Shown here piece by piece: positions 30,496-43,347 of a DNA stretch of 64,000 nt; positions within the stretch are counted from its first letter, which is position 1, and the number at the start of each line of letters is the position of its first letter. Location of the stretch: assembly GCF_004379255.2 (NCBI RefSeq), contig NC_056047.1:16444293-16508292 (forward strand), given 5' to 3'. Both the position numbers and the translations under genes were made by a program. This DNA comes from Salvia splendens. Its lineage: Eukaryota; Streptophyta; Magnoliopsida; Lamiales; Lamiaceae. The notes under the pieces are model-generated. The model was not told the origin of the DNA, ran no database searches, and saw nothing but the letters and a program-made list of their open reading frames with translations.

Positions 30496-33400
30496 TGTAA
30501 CTTCCCAAATTTTTTTTTTCTTTCGACTTTTATTTTAATATGTCGATTGGAAATTTCATTTATGAAATTTAATTGTTGCTACTTGATTGAGTTGACTATG
30601 TGGAGTAAATTGTCATTAGTGATTTGGAATGAAGTGTTATTTATATTATCCAATGTGGGGAGTCGATTTAAATAAAATCATGCATCTTGTTCTAGCTAAA
30701 AAAAAGTGGCTATTGTCGGCCCTCCAATTAATGGGAATTTTATTCTTTCTTGGATTTAATTAATTGTTTTGAGATATTCATCCAAATTAAATCCAATTAT
30801 ATCTTGCCACATTTTATTTCCTCACCCCAATTGAATTAAGAGTTGAATTATTTCCTTGTGGCTAATTAAGCCAATTTTCGGCCTCCCTATTTGTAGAGGA
30901 GAATATATTTGTTTCCTATTTTGTAGAATTCCTTTTATTCAATATCAAATTAATACCTAAGCCAAATTAATTGGGGATGTGAATATTTTCCTTCTATTGT
31001 GTCTCCATCCCACACGTTTTTGGCTTAACTTCCTTGTGGAAAACTTATTTAATTGTTGCCTATTTTGTGGGAGTCTTTTCCTATAAAGAAATTACCAAAT
31101 TTAAATCATATTCTATTTAATTGAGGATTTAAATAATTTCCTTGTGCACACCATCAAGATTTTCGCCCCTCCCTCATTATTTCCTACTTGGAGATTTAAT
31201 TTATTTTGTTCCCTTGTTTATGGAATATTCATCGTTTTATTTCCTAAATTGTGAATCTATTTCTCTCCAAGTAAATACCAAATAAATTCCTTATTGAATT
31301 TCTAGTCATAATTTTCGAAATACTTGCCTTCCTTTTAATTGTGGTATTTTATTTATTGGCCTCTATTTTATTCCTCCACAATTAATTAATTAATTAATGG
31401 GATTAAACCTAGGACTATATATTCACCTAAACTAAACCCTAGCCCCCATCTCCCTCATAAATTTCGTGCCTCTCCTCTCCCTATCCATATCCTCTCCAAA
31501 AATCCTCCATTCATCCTTGTTCTTGCATCCGTTGGAGTTTATTTTCAAGAGTCTCCGACGAATCGCCTCCATTCTTGTTTCTACCGTTCGTTTTCTTGAT
31601 TCAAGAAGGTATAACTAAGTTTTCTTCTCATCTCCTTCATTGAAACTTTAATCTTGAATCCTACATGCATATGGAGGGTGTAGGATTGATAGATCGCAAA
31701 ATTAATCGGTGGGAAAGTGTGATTGCATGAGAACTTTGATAGTTATGCGTTTTTTATTAAGTTTATGTGAAGTTTGATTTGAATCTTTGGTGAATGATGT
31801 GGGTTTATATGTAAACATGATTATGAGGAACTTTTAAGCATGATTGTGTGTTATAAGCATGAAAAATTGGTATTTGTTTGATTGAAGAAGAAACCCTAAA
31901 TTCGAAATTATGAGCCTGAAATCTGTGACGTTCGAACAGTGACTTCTGATGTGTAATTGACCTATCAAACGATCGAAGTTTGATATGAAATTTTTACTGA
32001 GTGAATTTCAAGATGTTTTCTGTGTCTCGTGTGAATTTCAGCCCATTTGGTCGAAAAATGAATTTTTAATAAATTTTTGAAGTTGACTGCGCAATTCTGC
32101 CAGAAACTTGTGTTCTCGCCAAGAAAGTTTCGTATTCTGTTTGACCAACCAAATGACCTCCGTTTGATGTGATTCTTGAACTATATGAATATATGAAGTA
32201 CCTTCTGAGTCTTGTAAAAGTTTCAGCCTTTTTGGGCATTGGATGAATTTACGGTGAATTTTTCAAATGAACTGCGCAGTGCTGCAAGAAATTTTATGTT
32301 CCGACCAGAGAGTTTAATTATTGATTTGACTGACTAAACGACGTGATTTCAGTGTGAACATTTGTCTAGATGAACTTGAATGTGTCTTCTGTGTTGTGAC
32401 CAAAATTTAGCTTCATATGAGGTCGGGTGAATTTTTAGTGATTTTTACAACACGGTCGCGGAGTTCTGCCAGTTTTCTGCCTTGATAAAATGACACTTAT
32501 TTTCAAGTTTAAAAGTATTATATGATGTATGTATGTCCAAGGAACGTGCCTAATGATGTGATCACGTGTGATAAGTTGAAATATATTGCGGTGTGTTTTT
32601 CCGTCTTTGTGACGAACGTTGGGTTGGGTTAATTGAGAAAAACGATGAGAGAGAAACGATAGGACATGCATAGTAGTATGATTTTTGTGGAAGACTGACT
32701 TGTGTTGTCGTTGACAAGGGTGATTGTGTATTCGTGAACTCGAGGAACGAGAGTTTCCATAAGTTGGATTGTGAATTGTTAAGCGAACGAGGTGGGCTTT
32801 CTTTTCAAATCTCTTTTTTTTCCGAAAATACTATGTGGCGTTATAAGGGTGGTTTAACTTGTTATGTCATACCATGGTTTGTTTTGATTGAGATTGTGTG
32901 TCTGATGCCTAGTTCGTCTGAGTTTACTCCGTTAGGCTATATGGCTGTGTTGTGAAACGAATTCGGGTCTGAGTAGGGCCGCAAACCCTATCAGGCTGTG
33001 TACACTGGTGGGATCGTGAGCCGTCCTTGCTAGTCGGCCGGTCTCGTGGGCGAATAGTGTGGCCACACTTTCGTCGCACATGGAATGATGATTGTGATTG
33101 ATGGATTGTTGAGAAAGTGGGGAGATTATTTGACTGGCCAGTCTCTGAAATGTTTTTGTGTTCTCGATGATATTTCTTTAGTACATATAAAACTCGAGAT
33201 CACTGGTATGGATGACATAACTGTATAAATGTTTTCGGCATGAGCCCATTGAGTACAACGAGTACTCAGCCCTGCATATTTTTTTTTCTTATGTGCAGGT
33301 TGAGCGGGATGTTGCGGAGGATGTTGAGTTGGTCTAAGAACTTAGGATGCGTTGTGTCGTCATACATAGGCGTTATCCTTGACTCTCTTTAAACCTTATT

Positions 33401-33755
33401 TCTGCTGCTATATTTTGAAACTATGTCTCAAGACTTAAATCTTTTTCGTACTGTGTTTGAGTATGTTTGGTCGTGTTAGGTTTTAAACGAGTGTTTGTTA
33501 TCTGAAAATGGTATTCCCGTGAATTAAACTAAATGTTTTTCTTAGAAGCTGATTGGGTTTTTAATAATTATTTCTCTTCGCTGCTTTCTTTTAAAGGTAT
33601 TCATTATGAGTCGTTTTTATTTAATAGAAAAGTTATAACTTTAAACTTCTTTAAACTAAGATGTTTTTCTTCCTTTAAGTTAATTAAGTATTCTTTTTAA
33701 ATTGTTATCCATGCATGTCGGTCACGATCGCCGCGTGGTTTGGGCGGTCGTGACA
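30496..33755 (+). repeat. Tekay 5' LTR
   Basis: 3260 bp. A candidate promoter TATATATT is at about 31418. Short ORFs inside it (for example near 32734) recur at the same offset in the other LTR and are not genes. Confidence 0.92.
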
Positions 33756-33758
33756 GAG

Positions 33759-33770
33759 TGGTATCAGAGC
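33759..33770 (+). promoter_or_regulatory. Tekay primer-binding site
   Basis: TGGTATCAGAGC, complementary to initiator Met-tRNA, three bases after the LTR. Confidence 0.9.
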
Positions 33771-36374
33771 TTCGTTCTTTCGCTCTGGTCCGAGAGTCTC
33801 CTTTTACCTTAAGTCTAGATTTGTGAACCCTTATTGACTAGAAGTGTCACGAAGGCTCAACATCCAAAGCATCACGCTCAATCAAGGAAAGTGAGGTATG
33901 TTTTAAGTTGTCGATGAAATGTGTGAACGATGTATAAAATTGACGATATGATGAGGATGTTTTGGGCAAAAGAATGCATGAGCATGTAATTACGTGATGA
34001 TGTGAGGTTATTTTCATGTTGAAATTCGAGAATAAATGATATGATGACATACATATGTTGAATGTGAGCATGATGATTTAAACGCGTGTATTATGGGTGA
34101 AAACAATATTGTGATAGTGTGAACATGTGGAATATGAGCATGAATTGAGAAGATGATTTAAGCACGTGGGGTATGTTTGAATGTGATATTGTTATGGTAT
34201 GATTATGTGAGACATGAGCAAGATTGGCCTGATGACTTAAGTATGAGCTATGTGTGTGAAAGTGTTATGACGTAAGCATGTGATTATGGGAAGATGGCGT
34301 GTTTTACACGAAAGATGAAAATTAATGAGTTGTTTTGAGAATGTTAAAATTTTTTTGAGAAAAGATGAGTAATCTAAAAATGTTGTCTCAAACATATATG
34401 TGAAGTACATGAGTGTTTTGTTTGGAATACAAATGTGTTATGAGTTTTGAAAGATTTGCATGGTTTGATATGTAAAAGAGAAAAATGGAAAAATGATTTT
34501 GTGGTTGATGTTTTGTAATATTAATGACTAGTTGTTCTAGTGGAGTTTGATTGAGGAAAAATGTTTATGTTGTGAAAAGTTCTTTCTTTTGGGAAAATTA
34601 ATTGATCAATGGAAAATGTTGTGTTTATGAATTGTTTAAAAAAAATTAAAATTACCTTTTCATTTGAAAAATTGAGCCATGGAAGTGTGATGTTATGTAT
34701 GTTATGAGGTGCGAAGTATGATGCGTCATTCTATGGAGTGTTTTATAAGAGTGATGAAAGTTGATGCGAAAGTACGTTTCAGTTTGAGTCAAAACTTTTA
34801 CCTTAAAATTGAGATGTGGAAAAAAAAATTTGGAAAGTGTGAAAGTGTAAGGAAATTTTGTTTCAAAAATTTTGAATATAATGTGAAGTTCGAAAGTGTT
34901 TTGCTATGGGATGTGAAAATGTGGTGTGTTTATCTTGAGGTATGAATGACGTAAATTGAAGTAGATGATGATCTATGAGATGATGAATTTTGTTGTGAAC
35001 TTAGAGTACCTAAAATATAAGCCTAGTTGACCGCGCGAATCGTAGTTCTAAGTTGAAAACTTAACAATTGCTTTTCCGAGCAATGAAACGTACGAGAATA
35101 TGAGAGTTTAGGCAAACTCTTAAGTCAAGGTGCGAGACAAGAAGAACCGATGCTAAGAGATATTTTCATGCAACGACGGGCGATCATACTCGCGATTTAA
35201 AATAGTATAGTTTAATCTTGCGTAAGTGGAAGCACGATGGAGATGATCTTCATACCCTGCTAAGGAGCACGAGGATGACAACAATATCCTACGAGGATAA
35301 TCATTATGACATGCAGAGAACTTTATGAAGATATGGACTCCGACTATCATTATTAGTGGCAATGACACGAAGAATCTCAGCGTGGAATCCACAGTTCTTA
35401 GAGCGATGTTACCAGTCTCGGCTTGCGAAAGATGAACGAGGTGGTACGACTTTAATAGCTATAACAAACTATTTTAATCAACAGTTCTTACTTGGATTCT
35501 AAGAAGTTATATCTCAGGACCTTTCAAATAACCGTGGGCCCTTGTCTACTTAACGGCTTGTTTCATTCACCCCTTGCAAGTGATGCATATTATTTCTTTT
35601 CCTCCATTGAGTCATAACTCACTTTCAATTCTTGGAAAGTGGTGTTGCCTTCATAACTTTGGACAATTGGATTGATTGTAGTCTTCTTTGACTTATTATT
35701 TATACGAACAATATTTTGACTTTGTGAGCCTTTGCTATTGAACTTCATTCCTAAGACTGCTTGCAGTTATGTCCTTCAATACAATCACGTTTCGCAGACA
35801 TGTTTTCTGTGGGATAATTCTCTTGGAACTTTTGTTCAACTTTTCATTTGGTCACCATGTCTGTGTCAAGTTCTTTCTTACAGAGTGAAACTCTTTTGGT
35901 TCAGTTCCACTATAATAGGACCTTTCTTTCTACAAAACAAAGTTAAGGCCTACATTTTGTACCTTGCCTTAACAAACTTAATACACTTGATTTTTTATTC
36001 AAAAGCCCCTTTGACTTTGGTTATCTTTCACAAACTTATGAACACGTGAATCTATCATTCAATATTAAGATTTTCGTTGAACCATGATCTGTACTGCTTT
36101 GTGACAACTGCCTACATTTCTCAATCCTTACGCAACTAATTCTTTTTATCCTCAACTCTTTAAGTAATTATCCATTGATGTGTGGACCTTCCAAATTAGG
36201 TCGAACAACTGAATTTTCTTTTGGTAGCCTACTATGAGAATTGACATTTATTTGATTCCATCTCATATTCATGACCTATCTTATGTTCTTTCAAGCTCCG
36301 TGCGGATGATCATAACCAATTGTTATATTTCAAAATCGGTTCATATCTAAGTTAAGACTGTTTGACTAAAGTTT
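33771..36374 (+). other. Tekay leader without recognisable gag
   Basis: 2.6 kb between the primer-binding site and the end of protease. The first half is repetitive leader-like sequence rich in GATGATGTG and CATGTG words; 35400-36370 is T-rich with no frame longer than about 100 codons. I find no capsid domain, zinc knuckle or protease DTG. Gag and the first part of pol appear deleted or replaced. Confidence 0.6.
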
Positions 36375-39300
36375 GTGTTAGGAGAGTTAGGAGTAGTAGC
36401 TCGACTTTTACACGTCATGCCTTTGGAGAACATTGACATAATTTTGAGAATGGTTTTGCTTACCGAGAACCACGCAATGATTCACTGTAAAGAGACACAG
36501 ATTTCTTTTCAAACCCCTAGTGACGAGCCGGCCATCTTGTATGGAATCTCCATGAACCGACGAACCTCCATAATCTCTGCTATGCAAGCAACCACGATGA
36601 TAAGAAAAGGGCGTCCGGCATATTTTGTGTATTTGAACGGAGAGGAGAAGAAGGAGTTGAAAGTGGAAGACGTGGCAGTAGTACGAGACTTTCCCGATGG
36701 GTTCCCTGAAACCTTACCTGGACCACCGCCTGACAGACAAGTGGAGTTTACCATCGACTTAGAACCCGGATCTGCGCCAGTGTCGAAGGCACCCTAACGA
36801 ATGGCCCCTAAAGAGTTGTCAGAGTTGAAGATTCAGTTGCAAGAACTGTTAGACTTGGGTTTTATTCAGCCTAGTGTGTCACCGTGGGGAGCGCCAGTGT
36901 TGTTCGTTAAGAATAAGGATGTCACGATGAGGATGTGCATTGAATATCGTGATCTCAACAAGTGGACTTTGAAGATTAAGTACCCGCTACTAAGAATTGA
37001 CGACTTGTTTGACCAACTCCGAGGAGCGGGTGTATTCTCGAAAATGGACCTGAGGTCGGGATATCATCAACTAAAAGTCCGACGAGAGGATGTGCCTAAG
37101 ACTGCTTTTCGCACTTGTTATGGCCATTATGAATTTGTCGTGATGCCATTTGGGTTGACCAACACCCCGGCCGTCTTCATGGACTTGATGAACCGAGTCT
37201 TCCACAAGTATCTCTACAAGTTCGTGTTAGTCTTCATCGACGATGTTTTAGTATACTCAAAGAACGAGGAGGAACATGGATGGCATCTACAAACAGTGTT
37301 CGAAACGTTGCGAAAGGAGAAGCTTTATGCCAAGTTTAGTAAGTGTGAGTTTTGGTTGACTCGAGTGAACTATCTGGGTCATATTGTGACGGCAAATGGA
37401 ATTCAAGTAGACCCAACAAAGGTGGAGGCCGTACAGAATTGGAAATCGCTGAAAACGCCGAGTGAAATCCGCAGTTTCTTGTGATTGGCGGGATACTATC
37501 GACAATTCATTGAAGGATTCTCTAAGATTGCGAGACCGATGACGCAACTGTTAAAGAAAGGAATCAAGGTGGTTTGGACGCCAGAGTGCGAGGCGAGTTT
37601 CCAACTGTTGAAAGAGAGATTGACTACAACACCAGTCCTAGCGGTACCAGAACCCGACAAGGACTTCGCCGTCTATACTGACGCGTCGAAAGTAGGACTA
37701 GGATGCGTGTTGATGCAGGATGGGAAGGTGATAGCATATAAATTTATGACTCATGATTTGGAGTTAGCAGCAGTGGTGCATGCACTGAAAATTTGGAGAC
37801 ACATCTCTATGGAGTGAGATGCGAGATATATACAGATCACAAGAGTCTCAAGTACTTTTTCGAGCAGAAGGAGCTAAACATGCGACAGTAACGTTGGTTA
37901 GAGATTGTGAAAGATTATGCCTGTGGTATTCACTATCACCCGGGCAAGGCGAACGTAGTAGCCGATGCTTTGAGTAGGAAGAACCAATCTCAACTGGCTT
38001 ATTTCCTAACGCAAGAGGAAGCGTTGATTCACGAATTCGACAAGATGAGATTGGAAATAGTGAAAGCGCCCGAGACAGTAGAAGCGAGATTGGCGACGCT
38101 AGATTTGAGAACCAAGCTCATAGAAGCCCAGCGACGTGATGTAAAGTTGGAGGAATTACGTGCAAAGGTGAGAGCCGAGAAGCTTGATCATTACCGCAAG
38201 GAGGCGGATAATGCCGAGCGTTGAGACGCTAAAAGAGGAGATTTTGAGTGAAGCGCACGACATGTCTTACACTGCTCACCCCGGAAGCACGAAGATGTAT
38301 CGAGATTTGAAGCAGCGGTTCTGGTTGAATGGGACGTAGCGTCATATGTGGAACGATGTCTAGCATGCCAACAAGTGAATGCCTCACACCAACGGCCATA
38401 TGGGAAGTTGCAACCACTTGAAATTCCCGAATGGAAGTGGGAGCATCTAGCTATGGATTTCGTGACGGGTTTGCCAAAGTCACAGAAGGGCAACACTGCG
38501 ATTTGGGTGATCATCGATCGACTTACTAAAAGCGCGCACTTCTTACCGATTAAGATTACTTATGGCGCGGACAAGTTAGCAAAGCTGTACGTGATTGAGA
38601 TTGTGCGTTTGCATGGAGTGCCAAAGACTATTGTGTCTGACCGTGATACGAAGTTCACATCGAAGTTTTGGATGAGTTTGCAACAAGAATTGGGCACACA
38701 ATTGAACTTCAGCACTGCTTATCACCCACAATCGGACGGGCAGTCAGAGAGGACGATTCAGAGCAAGAGGATATGTTGCGAGCCGTTGTCCTAGATAGAG
38801 GGGAAAGTTGGGAAACTGTTATACCGTTGGTTGAATTCGCCTACAACAACAACTATCAAGCAACGATCGATATGGCTCCGTATGAAGCCTTGTATGGTAG
38901 GAAGTGTCAATCTCCACTTTATTGGGATGAAGTTGGCGAGAGAAGATGTTAGGACCAGACGCTATAAAGGAGATGACCGAAATTGTGCATCAAATCCGCG
39001 CAAGGATCAAGGAAGCTCAAGATAGGCAGTAGTCGTATGCTGACGTCCGTCGAACGGAAATCAAATTCGACGTTGGTGACAAAGTGTTCTTGAAAGTATC
39101 CCTGACGAAAGGAGTTGTGAGGTTTGTAGTAAAGGGCAAGCTGAAATCGCGTTTTGTAGGGCCGTACAAGATTATCGATGAAGTAGGTCCTGTAGCGTAC
39201 CGTTTGGCGTTACCTCCCAGTTTTGGAAACGTGCACAACGTGTTCCAGGTATCGCAGTTGCGCAAGTACGTGTTCGACCCCAAGCATGTGATTCATCAAG

Positions 39301-39491
39301 AGAAAATGATCCTGATCCGCGACATGAACTACGAGAAAAGGCCCGAGGCAATCCTAAATCGAAAGGAGCAAGAGTTGCGAAACAAGTCGATAGCATCCGT
39401 GAAAGTGTTGTGGAAACACTATGGTCCCAAGGAAGCCACGTGGGAGATAGAAGATAGAACGAAAGAAAAATACCCCGAGTTTTTTATGTGA
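36375..39491 (+). pseudogene. Tekay-like pol, degenerate
   Basis: Starts inside the protease-RT linker (MPLENIDIIL, ISFQTPSDEPAILYG). RT has [33 protein letters not shown] and FIDDVLVYS; RNase H has VYTDASKVGLGCVL, then a gap of about 12 codons before [10 protein letters not shown]. Integrase has DFVTGLPKS, VSDRDTKFTS and HPQSDGQSER; the C-terminus (39084-39491) contains RFVGPYKI and a chromodomain-like VLWKHYGPKEATWEI. Lesions seen: TAA at 36795-36797, TGA at 37482-37484, a frameshift near 37803, TAA near 37889, and several breaks between 38224 and 39084. It cannot encode active enzymes. Confidence 0.88.
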
Positions 39492-39523
39492 GACGGTCAA
39501 AATTTCGGGACGAAATTTCTGTT

Positions 39524-39536
39524 AAGAGGGGAAGGA
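39524..39536 (+). promoter_or_regulatory. Tekay polypurine tract
   Basis: AAGAGGGGAAGGA immediately before the 3' LTR at 39537; primes plus-strand DNA synthesis in this class of elements. Confidence 0.85.
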
Positions 39537-42500
39537 TGTAACATCCCAAATTTTTTTTTTCTTTCGACTTTTATTTTAATATGTCGATTGGAAATTTCAT
39601 TTATGAAATTTAATTGTTGCTACTTGATTGAGTTGACTATGTGGAGTAAATTGTCATTAGTGATTTGGAATGAAGTGTTATTTATATTATCCAATGTGGG
39701 GAGTCGATTTAAATAAAATCATGCATCTTGTTCTAGCTAAAAAAAAAGTGGCTATTGTCGGCCCTCCAATTAATGAGAATTTTATTCTTTCTTGGATTTA
39801 ATTAATTGTTTTGAGATATTCATCCAAATTAAATCCAATTATATCTTGCCACATTTTATTTCCTCACCCCAATTGAATTAAGAGTTGAATTATTTTCTTT
39901 TGGCTAATTAAGCCAATTTTCGGCCTCCCTATTTGTAGAGGAGAATATATTTGTTTCCTATTTTGTAGAATTCCTTTTATTCAATATCAAATTAATACCT
40001 AAGCCAAATTAATTGGGGATGTGAATATTTTCCTTCTATTGTGTCTCCATCCCACACGTTTTTGGCTTAACTTCCTTGTGGAAAACTTATTTAATTGTTG
40101 CCTATTTTGTGGGAGTCTTTTCCTATAAAGAAATTACCAAATTTAAATCATATTCTATTTAATTGAGGATTTAAATAATTTCCTTGTGCACACCATCAAG
40201 ATTTTCGCCCCTCCCTCATTATTTCCTACTTGGAGATTTAATTTATTTTGTTCCCTTGTTTATGGAATATTCATCGTTTTATTTCCTAAATTGTGAATCT
40301 ATTTCTCTCCAAGTAAATACCAAATAAATTCCTTATTGAATTTCTAGTCATAATTTTCGAAATACTTGCCTTCCTTTTAATTGTGGTATTTTATTTATTG
40401 GCCTCTATTTTATTCCTCCACAATTAATTAATTAATTAATGGGATTAAACCTAGGACTATATATTCACCTAAACTAAACCCTAGCCCCCATCTCCCTCAT
40501 AAATTTCGTGCCTCTCCTCTCCCTATCCATATCCTCTCCAAAAATCCTCCATTCATCCTTGTTCTTGCATCCGTTGGAGTTTATTTTCAAGAGTCTCCGA
40601 CGAATCGCCTCCATTCTTGTTTCTACCGTTCGTTTTCTTGATTCAAGAAGGTATAACTAAGTTTTCTTCTCATCTCCTTCATTGAAACTTTAATCTTGAA
40701 TCCTACATGCATATGGAGGGTGTAGGATTGATAGATCGCAAAATTAATCGGTGGGAAAGTGTGATTGCATGAGAACTTTGATAGTTATGCGTTTTTTATT
40801 AAGTTTATGTGAAGTTTGATTTGAATCTTTGGTGAATGATGTGGGTTTATATGTAAACATGATTATGAGGAACTTTTAAGCATGATTGTGTGTTATAAGC
40901 ATGAAAAATTGGTATTTGTTTGATTGAAGAAGAAACCCTAAATTCGAAATTATGAGCCTGAAATCTGTGACGTTCGAACAGTGACTTCTGATGTGTAATT
41001 GACCTATCAAACGATCGAAGTTTGATATGAAATTTTTACTGAGTGAATTTCAAGATGTTTTCTGTGTCTCGTGTGAATTTCAGCCCATTTGGTCGAAAAA
41101 TGAATTTTTAATAAATTTTTGAAGTTGACTGCGCAATTCTGCCAGAAACTTGTGTTCTCGCCAAGAAAGTTTCGTATTCTGTTTGACCAACCAAATGACC
41201 TCCGTTTGATGTGATTCTTGAACTATATGAATATATGAAGTACCTTCTGAGTCTTGTAAAAGTTTCAGCCTTTTTGGGCATTGGATGAATTTACGGTGAA
41301 TTTTTCAAATGAACTGCGCAGTGCTGCAAGAAATTTTATGTTCCGACCAGAGAGTTTAATTATTGATTTGACTGACTAAACGACGTGATTTCAGTGTGAA
41401 CATTTGTCTAGATGAACTTGAATGTGTCTTCTGTGTTGTGACCAAAATTTAGCTTCATATGAGGTCGGGTGAATTTTTAGTGATTTTTACAACACGGTCG
41501 CGGAGTTCTGCCAGTTTTCTGCCTTGATAAAATGACACTTATTTTCAAGTTTAAAAGTATTATATGATGTATGTATGTCCAAGGAACGTGCCTAATGATG
41601 TGATCACGTGTGATAAGTTGAAATATATTACGGTGTGTTTTTCCGTCTTTGTGACGAACGTTGGGTTGGGTTAATTGAGAAAAACGATGAGAGAGAAACG
41701 ATAGGACATGCATAGTAGTATGATTTTTGTGGAAGACTGACTTGTGTTGTCGTTGACAAGGGTGATTGTGTATTCGTGAACTCGAGGAACGAGAGTTTCC
41801 ATAAGTTGGATTGTGAATTGTTAAGCGAACGAGGTGGGCTTTCTTTTCAAATCTCTTTTTTTTCCGAAAATACTATGTGGCGTTATAAGGGTGGTTTAAC
41901 TTGTTATGTCATACCATGGTTTGTTTTGATTGAGATTGTGTGTCTGATGCCTAGTTCGTCTGAGTTTACTCCGTTAGGCTATATGGCTGTGTTGTGAAAC
42001 GAATTCGGGTCTGAGTAGGGCCGCAAACCCTATCAGGCTGTGTACACTGGTGGGATCGTGAGCCGTCCTTGCTAGTCGGCCGGTCTCGTGGGCGAATAGT
42101 GTGGCCACACTTTCGTCGCACATGGAATGATGATTGTGATTGATGGATTGTTGAGAAAGTGGGGAGATTATTTGACTGGCCAGTCTATGAAATGTTTTTG
42201 TGTTCTCGATGATATTTCTTTAGTACATATAAAACTCGAGATCACTGGTATGGATGACATAACTGTATAAATGTTTTCGGCATGAGCCCATTGAGTACAA
42301 CAAGTACTCAGCCCTGCATATTTTTTTCTTCTTATGTGCAGGTTGAGCGGGATGTTGCGGAGGATGTTGAGTTGGTCTAAGAACCTAGGATGCGTTGTGT
42401 CGTCATACATAGGCGTTATCCTTGACTCTCTTTAAACCTTATTTCTGCTGCTATATTTTGAAACTATGTCTCAAGACTTAAATCTTTTTCGTACTGTGTT

Positions 42501-42752
42501 TGAGTATGTTTGGTCGTGTTAGGTTTTAAACGAGTGTTTACTTTGTTATCTGAAAATGGTATTCCCGTGAATTAAACTAAATGTTTTTCTTAGAAGCTGA
42601 TTGGGTTTTTAATAATTATTTCTCTTCGCTGCTTTCTTTAAACTTCTTTAAACTAAGATGTTTTTCTTCCTTTAAGTTAATTAAGTATTCTTTTTAAATT
42701 GTTATCCATGCATGTCGGTCACGATCGCCGCGTGGTTTGGGCGGTCGTGACA
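39537..42752 (+). repeat. Tekay 3' LTR
   Basis: 3216 bp, nearly identical to 30496-33755. The length difference is mainly one short stretch after CTGCTTTCTTT that is absent here. Confidence 0.92.
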
Positions 42753-42757
42753 CCATT

Positions 42758-43060
42758 CCACGTACACAGTTACATTCCAAATGTTTTCTTTACCGTCTGA
42801 CCAGTAGAACACCTCCTTTAAGTTCCAGCCTAGGTAGAAACTCAACCCAAGTGTGGTAGCTAACCAAATCTTCCAATTGTCACCGCGGTAGTTTAAGAAC
42901 GCACCATCTCTGTGGGATTCGACCCTTACCACCACTATACTGATCAGTAGAAGTGGGTTGAGGAATCTTTGAAACCAAGGTCTAGGTTAGTTAGGATCTC
43001 TATCCTGATCAGTAGGATATATCCTTGCTTGAACGACACCTACGCACCGAGGTCCTTTCA
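42758..43060 (+). repeat. Athila-B 5' LTR, right part
   Basis: Continues the LTR from CCACGTACACAG and ends GGTCCTTTCA before the primer-binding site. It has about 27 bp (TTGCTTGAACGACACC and neighbours) near the end that the 3' LTR lacks. Confidence 0.9.
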
Positions 43061-43062
43061 AA

Positions 43063-43080
43063 TGGCGCCGTTGCCGGGGA
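43063..43080 (+). promoter_or_regulatory. Athila-B primer-binding site
   Basis: TGGCGCCGTTGCCGGGGA, tRNA-Asp type, two bases after the LTR, identical to the Athila-A site. Confidence 0.9.
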
Positions 43081-43347
43081 TGGATAGCGTTATTTGCAAT
43101 TACTGTGAGTGATACTTCGGTGTATATATTGTGCATAACCTTTTTTTTTTCTTTTCTTTTCAGTTGCAGTTCGGCTCCTGACCAGTGGAGGCCGAAGATA
43201 CTTCAGCGAGGATCGATACTCGTAACCACTCGATCCGGGTTGTCGACGGCTTTATCTGACTTAGGTTCGAGTAGCGACGAAGAGCAATACAACATAGAAG
43301 GACCAATACCAGAGGAGATACCACTGTTGGAAGGCATTCCAGTTCAG

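Larger units (their letters stand above)
30496..42752 (+). mobile_element. Tekay-like chromovirus, defective, nested in the Athila-B LTR
   Basis: 12,257 bp, flanked by a perfect duplication CCATT (30491-30495 and 42753-42757). LTRs of 3260 and 3216 bp run from TGTAACTTCCC or TGTAACATCCC to GGCGGTCGTGACA. The primer-binding site is TGGTATCAGAGC (33759-33770), and the polypurine tract AAGAGGGGAAGGA ends at 39536. Long LTRs, pol sequence and a C-terminal chromodomain-like end fit the Tekay/Del clade. Gag is not recognisable and pol is broken, although the LTRs are nearly identical. Confidence 0.93.

Noticed and set aside
32435..32955. ORFs in the Tekay LTR
   Set aside because: Identical ORFs appear at the same offset in the other LTR (41477-41997); no domain, so they are by-products of LTR sequence.
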